From assembly GCF_963678635.1 (NCBI RefSeq), contig NC_087064.1, positions 23,922,539-23,986,538 on the forward strand: a stretch of DNA of 64,000 bases. The letters are read 5' to 3'. This stretch comes from Symsagittifera roscoffensis. Its lineage: Eukaryota; Xenacoelomorpha; Acoela; Convolutidae. Shown here piece after piece: positions 1 to 10,583 of this stretch. Each line of letters begins with the position of its first letter. Position 1 is the stretch's first letter. Under the pieces are notes generated by a model. That model saw only the letters and a list, made by a program, of their open reading frames with translations. It did no database searches and was not told where the DNA came from. A program made the position numbers and the translations under genes.

Positions 1-529
1 CATGAGTCAATACCTACACAGAGCGAGTATGATCAATTTCACTGATTTGTTTCAGGATGAAAAGACTTTTACAAAATTGATATTTTATCACAATCACACA
101 CTTGTCAAACACTTGGTTGCAACGAAAGAAGTTTAAAGGTTTTTTTTGCAAGAGAAGTTAGCTTTACGAGTAGATAAAAGAATTGAAGAATAGGTAGAGA
201 GAATTAGACAAACTATACTCTTCGTATTTCTATTCTTCGTTAGAGTGCGGAATTGATACTAAAATATAGTGAGGGGACCACATCTATTCACGTATCTCTA
301 GCTAAGTTCAGCAGATATGTGTTCTATATTCAAAACTTCTTTTACTGGGATATTATGAAAAAAAAACATATAATTTATCTCAGTTAAGTTTAAAAAAACA
401 TATGTTTTTTTTTCTCATTTAGAATATAGTTCTGGGGTTCTTCGGGTATTTTAAGGTGCAAATTTTCTTTAACTTTTGTTGAGGTGGGATTAATTACGCC
501 TGTTGAGTAACTAAGTCTGTTGAGTACAG
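1..529. other. AT-rich sequence before the iGluR exon
   Basis: I see no coding sequence here. It ends in a CAG at 527-529 that serves as the likely splice acceptor of the next exon, so this is probably intron. It contains several T- and A-runs and no recognisable repeat. Confidence 0.4.
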
Positions 530-882
530 ACAAGCTGCGTGAGAAGTGGCTGGAAGACTACAGATCCTGCCCTTCTCGAGATGACATCCAGAACTCATTA
601 GGACTGTCCCACATAGGGGGTCTGTTTTACGTACTCATGGCCACCTGCTGCATCTGCTTCCTGGTGCTGCTCCTGGAACTGATGGTGGAGAAGGGAGTCG
701 AGAGAGTCGCTCACAATCGAGGACCCCCACAGTTCCTCAAACATCACAGCCTGGTTAGTGCAACCTTTCTCGGAAGTTTTCCTCCGCAAAAAGTCGGAGG
801 GAAAGAACCAATATGTGAGCTCCTCGGCTCTTTATCGCTAATCGCTTCTGTGGTTCCAATTAAACATAAATGCATTTGGTGA
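530..882 (+). CDS. Ionotropic glutamate receptor, C-terminal exon (partial gene)
   Basis: This exon encodes the end of the ligand-binding S2 lobe and the last membrane helix (M4) of an ionotropic glutamate receptor, a ligand-gated cation channel subunit of the plasma membrane. Visible features are KLREKWLEDYRSCP (the usual 'K-W-x-x-x-C' segment before M4), then LGLSHIGGLFYVLM running into a hydrophobic helix CCICFLVLLLELM with E and K on its inner side. This pattern fits the kainate/AMPA-like group better than NMDA subunits. The exon follows AG at 528-529. Read through, it stops at TGA 880-882. An alternative donor (CTG then GTTAGT, about 753) would end it after the 'LKHHSL' stretch, so the true C-terminus is uncertain. 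The rest of the gene lies left of the window. The gene is convergent with the sialyltransferase-like gene on the other strand. Confidence 0.7.
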
Positions 883-1828
883 CTTCTTTGGATCGGTTGT
901 ATCGTTCTAAACAATTAGCGCGTTTTAATTTTGTCGGAATTAATTGTGATAAAATTCGTTGTTCAATTTCTGGGACGCAATCCGAAACCATCAGAATGAT
1001 GTCACTTTAAAAAAATTTTTTTATGGATTCGATCTTTACCTCTTAGGTGATCTCCAAGTCCTCAAACACCGCAAATTGGTTCGCTCACATTCATATAAAT
1101 AGGCTTTTGAATTATTTTAATTGTTTGGTTTTTATTTCTCTTCACTTTTAAGTTGATCTTTATTTTTAGCTAGCTAAGTTGAGTTAAAAATTGACTGATT
1201 TTGGAAGTTTGCTTTTTAGCAACTATATGCGATGTGGAAACATAAGCAGAAGATTGCTCTGCGTCATCGTGAGGGGCAGAGGGAAAGAGAGAGGGAGAGC
1301 AGAAAGAGCACTTATAGCGCCAAGGACTCCGAGAAGTAAGTCATACTTCCTGATGAACTCGTACGAGTACAGATTTTCTTCGCTCAGGGGCGGACTGGGG
1401 GGTTGGGATGGCGGAATGGCGGCGGGTAATGGGGCGTTTTTCCCCTTAGGAGTTCTGCACCCTCGCCTTCTAAAAAGTCCCTCTTTGGTGCTCTTTGATA
1501 ACACCAAATGGTCACTGAAATACTTTGATGGCGAAATATATTTTCTGAGGTGGAAAATCGCGTGGTGAAAGCCCTCGAAAAAATCTCAAAATTGGGTTTT
1601 TCTTACATTTTATAAGCCAAACTAGGATCGGAATACTGTTTGAGTAGAGCTCTTAAAATCATTCGTTTGTTTCAAAAAAAATTGTCGGTCAAATTTTTTT
1701 TCAGTCACTAGGTAGATAAAATCATCTAAGCAAATTATAGGGATGCTGATAATTGCGACTATGAAAGTGATTTCAAACCAGGATTGTCAACCAGGCTGTC
1801 ATCATCTCCGGTCATTCACAATCCATAC
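883..1828. other. Intergenic, with a possible MITE end
   Basis: No gene recognised. At 1385 a CAGGGGCGGACTGG-like motif followed by a GC-rich stretch (1385-1480) resembles the end of the hAT-like MITE family seen elsewhere in the window, but no matching second end was found. The ~125-codon open frame here has a composition driven by that GC-rich patch and no recognisable domain. Confidence 0.35.
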
Positions 1829-2028
1829 NNNNNNNNNNNNNNNNNNNNNNNNNNNNNNNNNNNNNNNNNNNNNNNNNNNNNNNNNNNNNNNNNNNNNNNN
1901 NNNNNNNNNNNNNNNNNNNNNNNNNNNNNNNNNNNNNNNNNNNNNNNNNNNNNNNNNNNNNNNNNNNNNNNNNNNNNNNNNNNNNNNNNNNNNNNNNNNN
2001 NNNNNNNNNNNNNNNNNNNNNNNNNNNN
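1829..2028. other. Assembly gap (200 N)
   Basis: Exactly 200 undetermined bases. A missing 3' exon of the sialyltransferase-like gene or part of the neighbouring LTR-element relic could lie here. Confidence 1.
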
Positions 2029-2967
2029 ATCGGGCAGGGCATAAGTCAAGCGTGAACAAGAAAAGGGGAAGAACCAGAAACAAGAAACTGAAAGACTACA
2101 ATCCAATCATACCAGCATTGGCTTCCAGGGAGCACCAGACAAACTGCATCCAAGAAGAAAAATCAGAAGCGCAGAGCCAGAAGAGGAAAAGAGGAAAAAT
2201 CCAAGGGCGCTAATCAAAAGCAGGAAACAAAATTATGCTAAAATAAACCCGCAGTTAATGCAAAAAATTATGCGCGAGGAAAATGGCCAATCAAATTGAG
2301 ATATTTGCAGACGGAACAAATCATTTGAAACCAGCAAAAAATTGTGTGGGAAGTAAACCATACACCTGGACAGTAGTCGAACCAAATTAAATTATACTTT
2401 AGAACAAAATAGAGGACATTTTGGATTGCTTATTCTCCATTTTTAAAGTAATTCGATACCAAAAAAGCGAAGCAAATGTTAAAATACAGGACAAAGAGCC
2501 AAGCCAAGGGGACAATCTAAATGTCTACCAGAGGATCGCGAGCAAAATGCAAAATTTGTATGGGTTACCTAAATCAGAGATAATTTCCGAATCTAAACAA
2601 ACCATAGAGCCAAATAATGAGTTTGTATTTAGGTAATGTGCCAAAGCAATTAAACAGAAGTCGCCACTCTCAGTGAATAAAAAAGAATCCGACAAAGCAG
2701 AGCGAGATCTTATCAAGTGCGAAACGGGCCACCCACTGTGACAAGCCCGAAAAGGGGAAGAAGAAAAGGGGAAGAACCAGAACAAGAAACTGAAAGACTA
2801 CAATCCAATCATACCAGCATTGGCTTCCAGGTAGCACCAGCCAAACTGCATCCAAGTAGAAGAATCAGGGAGAGGGACGACGCAAACCCTTATTTTCAAA
2901 AACTACTGCTAAACTACCAAATTAAATTTCGGTTTACATTTAGTCAACTTTTACAACCAGAGGGGAA
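2029..2967 (+). mobile_element. Decayed interior of a probable LTR element
   Basis: Short broken + strand coding fragments, for example a 71-codon frame at 2421-2636 (contains QRIASKMQNLYGLPKSE), and Lys/Glu-rich pieces. A direct repeat of about 93 bases occurs at 2061-2154 and 2764-2856 with roughly 95% identity. The stretch ends in a purine-rich CCAGAGGGGAA directly before the TGT of the next feature, which is how a polypurine tract precedes a 3' LTR. I do not recognise the protein. The left part is lost in the N gap. Confidence 0.4.
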
Positions 2968-3240
2968 TGTGAAGGGTTACTGATTGGATATCAATCTTTT
3001 GAGTTACTTCATTCTAATTATGGAGTGTGATCTATCTTTGTAAACAGTTACCAGGTTCCAGCCAGTCAATCATTAAGTGAACTGTCTAGCTAACTCTGAC
3101 CTCTATATCAGAGCCCTGATTTACTGCATTTAATAACTACTGATGAATTAACAGATTGAACCTCTATTTTTTATGAATCTTGTTACTGTCCCTGGAACAG
3201 CAGATATTTGCTTTTCAGCACCTCTTCAACCCCTGATACA
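2968..3240 (+). repeat. Putative 3' or solo LTR (273 bp)
   Basis: Begins TGTGAAGGGTTACTG and ends CAACCCCTGATACA, so it has TG...CA ends that form an imperfect short inverted repeat (TGT.AAGGGTT / AACCCCTGATACA). It follows a purine-rich tract at about 2957-2967. No second copy is present in the window, so this rests on the boundary signals only. Confidence 0.4.
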
Positions 3241-3361
3241 ATTAGTTTTAATTTTAGTTTCTTTACTACTCAAGGCGGTAAGATTTATATTTTGTACGTT
3301 ATTTTGTTGATATTTTGTATTTTATACGGTTTGCCTTAAGATGTGCGTTGATGTTCCTTAC

Positions 3362-3545
3362 GCTTCCAGTCCAGTGGTGGGTCTCGCTTTGTTGTGTCCA
3401 TGAAGGTGGCTGTAGATCCATTTGCGAGTGTAGTGCCCATAGAAGGTAAACATGTTGGACTTCATTACTCTCGAGACTGGCTCTGTCTTCTCATTCGGCT
3501 CGGTCAGCAAAGAGACCAACATTCTGAACTCGGTTATGTACGTTC
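3362..3545 (-). CDS. Sialyltransferase-like gene, exon with start of sialylmotif S
   Basis: GT29 sialyltransferases transfer sialic acid from CMP-sialic acid to glycans in the Golgi. The exon follows a good acceptor (TTTCAG, exon starts at 3545) and ends at a canonical donor, GTAAGG, at 3361. Its frame reads GTYITEFRMLVSLL ... FTFYGHYTRKWIYSH ... RPTTGLEA. The last element matches the start of sialylmotif S (R/P-S/T-T/S-G-L), which binds both donor and acceptor. The exon starts in phase 1, exactly the phase in which the upstream exon at 5002-5160 ends (codon G+GA = Gly), strongly supporting that they are spliced together. The rest of motif S and motif VS should be further left. I did not find them, and the N gap may hide them. 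Confidence 0.72.
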
Positions 3546-5001
3546 CTGAAACAGAAAAAGCAGACGTTTTAATTTTCCTCTGGATTCTCTCTTCGCTTAA
3601 GTATTTGCATCTATAGCACATCCTCCAACAAACAAGCACTGCTTGAGGTCTTGGATTTCTGTGCAGAAGTTTAAAAATGATCTGATTTAGAAAAAAAAAG
3701 CAAAACTAATCATCTAAGTTGAGTCTTGAAGTCCAAGTCATCTTTTGCATACGCATAAATTCTGCAAAAACGTCAAAAACGCATGTTAAAAACTTCAGGA
3801 ACCTAAAATAAATTAATTCAATTTGTTTTACCTCAGCTGTGCTTTAACTACCAATGGATCTATTTAAAACATCTACAAGAGCGATTATTGAGACTTTTTG
3901 CAAAAGGACTATTAATCCTGAAGAACGTCAATGTAAAAAATACGCTGATTACAAACTTTGGCATTCTTCTTGAAGTAAAATTCTGCAACGTTTTTTGAAT
4001 AATGCTGCTTAACTGAAGTCTTTTAAAAAAAGAAATTTCATATATATCTGTGGAGATACTTAAACAATTTTTATATTTCGTTGAAGATTTTTTTGATGGA
4101 AAATTGATATACCAAATCATTCTTTGCTCGTGAATTGCGCTCAAACAAAGACGATAATTCTGTGGAACTAGCTGAAGTAAAAACAATGTTTGGAAGTAAA
4201 AATGAAAAAGAAAATACAGTTGTACCTAGTAGGACTACAATAGAAAAAATTGACTACAATGCCTGTTTTTGGAGCGATTTTGAGCGATACAGTTTTTAAG
4301 CTATTTGTTCGCGGAATCCAAAAAACAGAGAAGATCAATGAAAAATTGCAAAGCTGCCAATTCCGCGACAAATCTGATTTTTGCCTGTTGCGGAATCCGC
4401 TCACAGTTCACAAAATACACAGTTTGGCCTCGTAATGCCTAGTGATTTTTCTTCAAAAACTGTTTTTCAATTGACCTATTTTAAATGCCTAAATATGCCT
4501 AATTTCTTTTTTTTGCTTAAATTTTTTTAATCACAACATGTAGAAAAAACTACACCAACTTGTAAAAAACTTTTTTTGTACTTTTTAAGACTGTGGTCGA
4601 AACATTCTGTGCTACTTGCAAAGTAAACGGCTATCCTTGTTTATACTATGAAACTGTATAACAAGAAAATTTTTTGATACTATGAAAGTGTATTAAGAGC
4701 CTCCAAAAAACTCGCTAACGAAGGAATTTCTAACAAAAGAAAACTTATAGGGGGACCGCTGGACTAGCATAAAGCTCGACTAGCATAAAAATTTAAAAAC
4801 TTAAAAATGTATGGACTAGCATGGTTTTGATATCTTTTTTCTCTTTTTTCAGAAAAGTTATAAGTTTTTTCCTCAAAAATAAAAATTGAATGAACTGATT
4901 TTTAGTTACTGCTTAAGTTCAATTAATTGAACGGTAAGACCGCAGCAGTTGTATGAAATTGGTTGATTGTATCGTAGTTCTGCAATGGAGAAACTTCTCA
5001 C
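3546..5001 (-). other. Intron of the sialyltransferase-like gene
   Basis: AT-rich, no exon recognised between the acceptor at 3546 and the donor at 5001. It contains one copy of a dispersed repeat (4430-4660) and short direct repeats of GACTAGCATAAA around 4762-4820. Small open frames here lack any protein signature. Confidence 0.55.
4430..4660 (+). repeat. Dispersed repeat, copy a
   Basis: Contains TATGCCTAA, then GAAAAAACTACACCAAC, then GAAACATTCTGTGCTACTTG followed by GGCTATCCTTGTTT. The same series in the same order recurs at 13560-13770 and partly at 13800-13940. No terminal repeats or coding capacity were seen. Confidence 0.5.
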
Positions 5002-5160
5002 CTGTGTATAAAATTTGAGTTGCATTCGGCTCTCGGGCATCTCCGACGGCTTTGGTGATAGATGACAAATAGCCGAATTGCAGAGTGGTCTTTCTGCCCG
5101 CGAACTGTTCGTATCCGATAGTAGGAGGGAAGTTAATTCGTATCACATGGTCGTACTTGT
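5002..5160 (-). CDS. Sialyltransferase-like gene, exon with second half of sialylmotif L
   Basis: The exon starts after AAACAG (5160) and ends at the donor GTGAGA (5001). It reads KYDHVIRINFPP then TIGYEQFAGRKTTLQFGYLSS and ends QILYTG. 'DHVIRINFPP...G.KTT' corresponds to the part of sialylmotif L that follows 'G..ID' in GT29 enzymes and contributes to CMP-sialic acid binding. The upstream half of the motif sits in the exon ending at 14786; joining them by phase gives Ile-Asp-Lys at the junction, the usual residues of the motif. The intron between them is about 9.6 kb and contains the whole Gypsy element. The downstream phase fits the exon at 3362-3545. Confidence 0.75.
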
Positions 5161-6341
5161 CTGTTTTAGGGTAGCGTCTCGTTTACTAGACATTTCAGTT
5201 AGAGAAAAAGGTTGTAATTTGTGGAAACTTTCCAAAAAACTGTGAAATTTATATGCTAGCGAATGGTTTTTTTCAGACCAATTCACAAAGGATAAATTGA
5301 CAGCGACAGGATCGATCCTCGAATCTTGCGGGTTCCTACGAGTGTGTTTACATTATCCTTACTGCTGTGAGAATATTTTCTCGTTTAATAAATAAATGCT
5401 TCAGTAAGCAAAACATTTGAAGGTGGCGAATTATCATGCATTCATGATTTTTCTAAAATTAAAATCAAGCGAACTAAATTGTCATTTTAATTCCGCGTGA
5501 GACTTAATTTTGAAATAAGTGATCCACAAGTTATCTAAGTTTTGGTACAACTGTGATCGAGGAGTCGCTGCCAAAACCAAGTGAGTCCTATATCCCACTA
5601 ATCAAAAACTGCAATGAATTGAAGTCTTGAAAAATTTCACTCAGTCATTTTCAAGACTTTTTGTTCCGACCATTGAAAATGGGGAGGAATTTTACAATCT
5701 GGTGTCTTAGTTTTTGTTTCTTTTTTTTCCTCGCAAAATCAGGTAATAAAAATAATCATCGGGCAGGGTCGAGTGATATACCATATTAAGCCCTTATAGT
5801 CGTGATTTGAACGACCTTGAAATCTTTGTGTCAATGAAAACCGGATTGAAATTTTTGATCCAGTTAAGTGATCGAGTAACGCTTGTATGAAAATTAGAAA
5901 TTTAGGCTAAGCAAACTTAATTTTACAATAAAAAAAACTAGTTTTGAAAAGTTCACATAGCTCTTCTCTGGCTAATTAAGATTTTCAGTGCTACAAATTG
6001 AAAAATCAATTAAAAATTTTTCAACTTCTGTTCATTTTTGTTACGACCATTTGAAAAATGGGGAGTAAGTTTTGATTTGGTTCTGTTTTAGTTTATCTAG
6101 TGACATATTTTGTTAAATCCCTAACAGTCGAGATTCAAACTAAAATTTAAAAAATTGGAAAAAGTTCTCCCAGTGTCTAGAAAAACTCGTTTGAAGTTTT
6201 TGATTTTTTGTCTTAAATCGAGCGAAAAAGGCAAACGATCTGGCTTACAACAGCTAAATTATACCCAATTTAAGACCTTAAAGCTTAAACTTATACAAGT
6301 AAAAGTAGTTTTTGGAGTTTCTTAGCGTAAAACGTAAAACG
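5161..6341 (-). other. Intron sequence left of the Gypsy element
   Basis: AT-rich intronic sequence with no recognised exon. Two diverged related stretches (about 5610-5720 and 5995-6095) share the series 'TTGTT-CCGACCATT-GAAAATGGGGAG', suggesting an old local duplication. Confidence 0.45.
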
Positions 6342-6647
6342 TGTGATAACGTAAAATGATACTTTGCTTGTAAATGAAAATGATCGGTTTCAATTCTTCA
6401 ATTCAATTTGAAACTCTCTTTTCTTTTCACTTCATTTGCGGTTCTGTGAACCAGCTTGTTAAACGTAACTCGGTACGCCAAGCTTAACAACAACTAAAAT
6501 TATAGAATCTATGCAGCGATCAACACTGCCTGACCTTGGTCATTACATAATAACAATATATATAATTATCGATACCAATAGCAATCCAAGGTTAGTGTGC
6601 AACAGAAGTTACTTGGTTACTGCACATGCAGTATGTGCTGTACCACA
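6342..6647 (-). repeat. Gypsy element 1, 3' LTR (306 bp)
   Basis: Matches the LTR at 13149-13454 over the full 306 bp with only scattered substitutions. In element orientation it runs TGTGGTACAGCAC ... CGTTATCACA (TG...CA ends). Confidence 0.92.
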
Positions 6648-6660
6648 CTCCCCTAGGCCT
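6648..6660 (-). promoter_or_regulatory. Polypurine tract of Gypsy element 1
   Basis: On the - strand this reads AGGCCTAGGGGAG immediately before the 3' LTR, the expected place for plus-strand priming. The next ~400 bases (6661-7061) are non-coding element sequence. Confidence 0.65.
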
Positions 6661-7061
6661 AAAAAAATTTTATATAGTACACATATAAAAATTAAATAGT
6701 TATGAGTTTTGGTACTCAGTTTAATTGGTTTGAACAGTTATGAGTTTGTATAATCTTTGTTTCTACTTTTCCTCTTCTCGTCTCTGATTTACTGACTCAT
6801 TTTCTTCCACATATAATGATACTTTCCATTCCGCATTCCACATCTTTGGGATATCCAGTGCCTCACTTCAGAATTTGCGTCGAATTAAATGCTTCTCCAA
6901 CAGTCCCAACTTTGTCTCAATCGGCCTACTGACATCTGGTTTTAGTGTTGCTAGTCTGACTCTGTATGCCTCTAGCGCCGCCTTGTTAAGATCGTTATGT
7001 CTTGATCGCTCGTAATTAACTGAATGGAGTGTGTCACTGGATTTCCGAAACGAATTGGTCC

Positions 7062-8510
7062 CTAATTCTTCGTTTGCCTTCCGCTCCGTCTGATTGGTGC
7101 TTCCGTCTCGCCTGACTCATCTGAGGAACCTGGAGGTGCGCTGCTTCGTTCATCCTCGCTTCCATCCGCATTCTTCAGGATTGCCTCTGCCTCTTTCTGG
7201 ACTCCCCGTGTTAGAACCTGATCCGCCAGCAGATTCCAATCTTCCGTAACTAGGTCCCGGCTTTGAAAGGTCTCTAATATTTTCTCTGCTGAAGTATTCC
7301 GAGTGACCTCTTTGCTCTTGTCCTTCAACTCTTTTCTCGGAGTTGACGTGTTTAGATTCGGAGCCTTTTCGGGAGGAGACATGTTATTTGACAATTCTGC
7401 TGTTGTTGCAGCTTTTTGTTTGCCACTCTCTTGACCTGTGGGCTTTTTCTCTTTCTTTCCAGCACCTTTCGATTCCACACTCTCTTTGATGCCCGACACT
7501 GGACAGGCATTGTTTGGTTTGGCTCTCCTTACCGCTAGATCAAGGCCTCCATTCACCTCCAATTCTTTTGACGTTACGTTCTGTTGACTAATCTGATAAA
7601 ACTCCACTGTTTTCTCCAAGTTCGAACGTTGTTGTAACTCCGTCATTTCGTCAGAATCATTAGTCTTTTTCTTTGAGCCCCCTTCCTTTTTCTTCGACTT
7701 TGATCTAGGCTCGTCTGCATGTGGATTTCGTCTGGAATGTTCTTTTTTCGGACTTTTATTTCTCGTGTCGTTAGTATCGATTTTCGCTCGGGCAATGTCG
7801 CTTTTTCTATATACTGCTACTGCAGCTGTTTTAACTGTGTGTGGGGTTTCTAAAACAACTTTCCCTTTTAATGGATTAGTCAATGCTTTTCCACTTTTCC
7901 GATTTTCATCTTTTCTCAGGAGATTAGTACTTGGCTCTAACTCCTCAGGTTTATCTTCGAGAAACCCGTATTCACATGAATACGATAACTCCTTCCGTAA
8001 CTCCGGGTTAATCGTGCTCGTTTCGTCTACTATTCTTCTAATGTCATTCGCCGACGTATCTCGTCTTGTCGTGTTCCAACGTGCATTCACCTCCAATAGT
8101 GTCCTTAAAACTTTTGCCTGGTCTCTATTCTTAGCCGATTCTACCTCAACTTTGAACTTGGGACTGACGTCTCTGTTATCTTGTCCTTTTTTCACGATTT
8201 GCACAAGTTCCCGCGACTGGTCGATCCTCTTTTTTAACTGCGATGCTGTGAGTGCGGAGCGTTCCAGTTGTTTCTTATCTAAGCGATCAGAATTTTCAAT
8301 GAATTTATCCCTTAATATCTTGAATTCTGTTTTTGGAAGGCGTCCGAAGTGTGCCTCGAATGGCGAACATTTAATCGTTTTCTGTTTACTCCATCTAAGG
8401 TCTCTAATTATCGTGCTAAGAGGAAATTTTATTGATGTGACGTTTTCATCCAATAACATGACTCCTAGTCTCCGTTTTATTGTTTGAATAGTTCTTTCAA
8501 AAGCCCGCAT
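7062..8510 (-). pseudogene. Integrase end plus long charged C-terminal tail (Gypsy element 1)
   Basis: A 482-codon open frame. It begins inside the integrase catalytic core at MRAFERTIQTIKRRLG, which corresponds to the conserved region around the third catalytic residue (Glu of 'ER.IQT.KRRLG'), followed by a segment typical of Gypsy integrases (IIRDLRWSKQKTIKCSPFEAHFGR). The remaining ~400 residues are unusual: Lys/Glu/Ser/Asn-rich, low complexity, with stretches such as RRNPHADEPRSKSKKKEGGS and an acidic end (GSEDERSSAPPGSSDESGE). No chromodomain is visible. The frame is uninterrupted but separated from the rest of Pol by breaks at 8511-8694. The 240-codon frame on the other strand is its antisense. 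Confidence 0.75.
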
Positions 8511-9672
8511 CCCCGGTGGTCCCCTACCGGACAGAATTTTTGTTCGATATTATTTTCAGAACACAAACTTTTTCATTTTTTTCCTTTAAATCCTGAGAAT
8601 TGATCGGTTCTTATTGATTCTGGTATTCCGTGTGTATCAATGTAAGTACGCAGAAATTTCACTGATGATTTTCCCCCAGTTGATTTTTTTATTTTTACTG
8701 ATGGAAATTGTAGTCTAATTGTAGCTCTTGCCGCGGCTGCGTGAGCAGTAGGAGAGGTTTTGACTCATTTTTTGGTATAATATATTTAATATTTTTACCA
8801 TAGCGAGTACAACTACGACATTCTTCTGCCAAGTTCACAATGTCTTTGTGCATGTGTGGCCACCACAGGTACTTTGACACATCTAACATCGCTTCTTGAC
8901 CTGGGTGGCCTCGATGAATTCGTTTAAGTACTGCAGGGCGTAGTTGTCCCGGAACGGCAAGTCTCCCATCTACTACTATGCAGTCGTCTACTACAGCCAT
9001 CTGGTGCCAGAGTGAGTTTGTGTAAGGACCCATCAGTTCAAATGAATGGCGATCTTTCCGGTCTATTACTCTCCTAAGTCTATCCATCCATGTGTCCTCC
9101 GTGGTTAACTCGGCCAATAAAGTTCTGTCGAACAGATTCGACAAGTTGTTCAGAGTATTGTCCTCTATTTGTTCTGCTAGTCTGAATTCTTCCTTCCTGG
9201 ACTTTCGAACACTTTTCTGTCCCCCAACTAGACTGACCTCCGGGCTTGAGATCGAGCTGTCTGCCGTAAGATCTACGTCGATGATCTTTTGAGCGATCCC
9301 TCCTGAGATGTCCTCCTGTGGGCTGAGCGTACTGGTTGATGCTTCCAATTCCAGCAAGCGTGCCGGAATTACTCTATCCTTCCGCTCGGATCCTACTAGA
9401 TCCCAAGACAAAATCAGTCCTTGTGGCTTTGCTTGTGTAGTCTCTAAGGGTATCGGTGTTGATTTCGATTGACCCCAATCCTTTCTTCGATCAATAATGT
9501 CCATCTTTTTCCGTTCGACCTGTGGCGTATCGTCCTCCGAACTGTCTGAATCTTGTTCTCGATGCACTGTCCTTGTTCTCCTGTATGTTGTTTCCGTCAT
9601 TTGTTCTAATAACTGGTCTCTACTTCTATGCCGTTCCATTATTTTGACTGTCTTTTTGGGCTTCTCCTCCAT
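8511..9672 (-). pseudogene. Integrase zinc-binding domain and broken core (Gypsy element 1)
   Basis: The frame 8695-9672 encodes a ~200-residue charged linker and then the integrase H2C2 zinc finger: H in RIHRGHPGQEAML, then YLWWPHMHKDI, then CRSCTRYGK. It runs on to QELQLDYNF, the first catalytic Asp region (...LQLD). The reading frame then breaks. In 8511-8694 other frames carry THGIPESIRTDQFSGF (second Asp region) and CPVGDHRGCG, so the catalytic core is present but shifted. This is an inactive integrase. Confidence 0.8.
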
Positions 9673-10007
9673 TCTGCTTTTCGATTCCAGATATGCTTGT
9701 TACTAATTTTGTCAACCGACTGTTTGCAATGAGAGATTTTACGTAAACTGTTCTGCTCAAATTTTGAAAGACTTGAATTTGAACGGTTTTCGTTCCGGTC
9801 GAGCCGTGTTTGTCTTTGGACAAAACGGTTGCTATAGCAACCATGGGATGACTTATCTATCAATTCATTCAATGTGTCTCTTAATCCAGAATGTTCCAGA
9901 ATATTGTCATTCTGTATTTCTTTTGATGTATCATTTAGCCGACTGCTTAAGCAGTCGAGTGCTTTATGAAAACATTCAATCGATGCCACAACGAATTTTT
10001 CACCCAA
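9639..10007 (-). pseudogene. Spacer region between RNase H and integrase (Gypsy element 1)
   Basis: A 122-codon frame with no recognised domain, Asn/Ser/Arg-rich (for example LNDTSKEIQNDNILEHSGLR). It lies between RNase H and the integrase zinc finger, where most Gypsy elements have only a short tether. Together with the first part of the next frame it makes an unusually long linker. Confidence 0.55.
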
Positions 10008-10583
10008 TTAAGACTCTGGCCACGGCTCCCCGTTACGTTCTCTTGACATATAATCCACAATCCCCATGTCCTTACCTGGTATATGTACTACCTTAAATTG
10101 GTAAGGTAGTAACCTATCCACCCACCTAGTAAGTCGGGATTGGTACGCTTTGTTAGATTTGTATTCACCTAAGGCTGATGTAAGAGCCTTATGATCTGTA
10201 GCCAGAGTGAATTCTTTCCCCAGTAGGTAGTGTTTGAATCTATCTACTGCCCAAACTACTGCGAGCAGTTCTAATTCGTTTGTCGAAAACTCTTTTCTTG
10301 AACGTTTAGATAACGTGATGCAAATGCAATAGGTACCCATTCCTTATCTTCCGTTTTTTGTTCTAATGTTGCCCCGAGACCGCTATGGCTGGCATCACAT
10401 TTTACGCGAGTATCCTTTTTAGGATCATAGCAATGAATTTGTGCTATTCGTGCCACTGCTGTTTTTATCTCTTCAAAAGTTCTCGAGTGTTTTTCACCCC
10501 ACTCGAATATTTTACAGGTAAATTAACGTTCTTCATCTTCTATTTCTCATTTTCTTCCCTTTACAATGGTCTAAGTTTGTCAG
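10008..10583 (-). pseudogene. RNase H domain (Gypsy element 1), frameshifted
   Basis: RNase H removes the RNA template during reverse transcription. It is split over two frames: 10271-10456 has TRVKCDASHSGLGATLEQ (first catalytic Asp), and 10008-10340 has RKEFSTNELELLAVVWAVDR (catalytic Glu), TLATDHKALTSAL (catalytic Asp) and the HIPGKDMGIVDYMSR end. Sequence between 10457 and 10583 holds the shifted RT-RNase H connection. The key acidic residues are kept; only the frame is lost. Confidence 0.85.

Noticed and set aside
598-789. 63-codon - strand frame
   Set aside because: Antisense of the glutamate receptor exon.
883-3361. Search for the remaining sialylmotif S and VS exon
   Set aside because: I found no - strand segment resembling the rest of motif S or the H-x4-E motif, so no exon is reported. 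It may be in the N gap or left of the window.
7765-8487. 240-codon open frame on the + strand
   Set aside because: It is the antisense of the integrase/tail frame 7062-8510, which carries recognisable integrase motifs. The + frame shows none.
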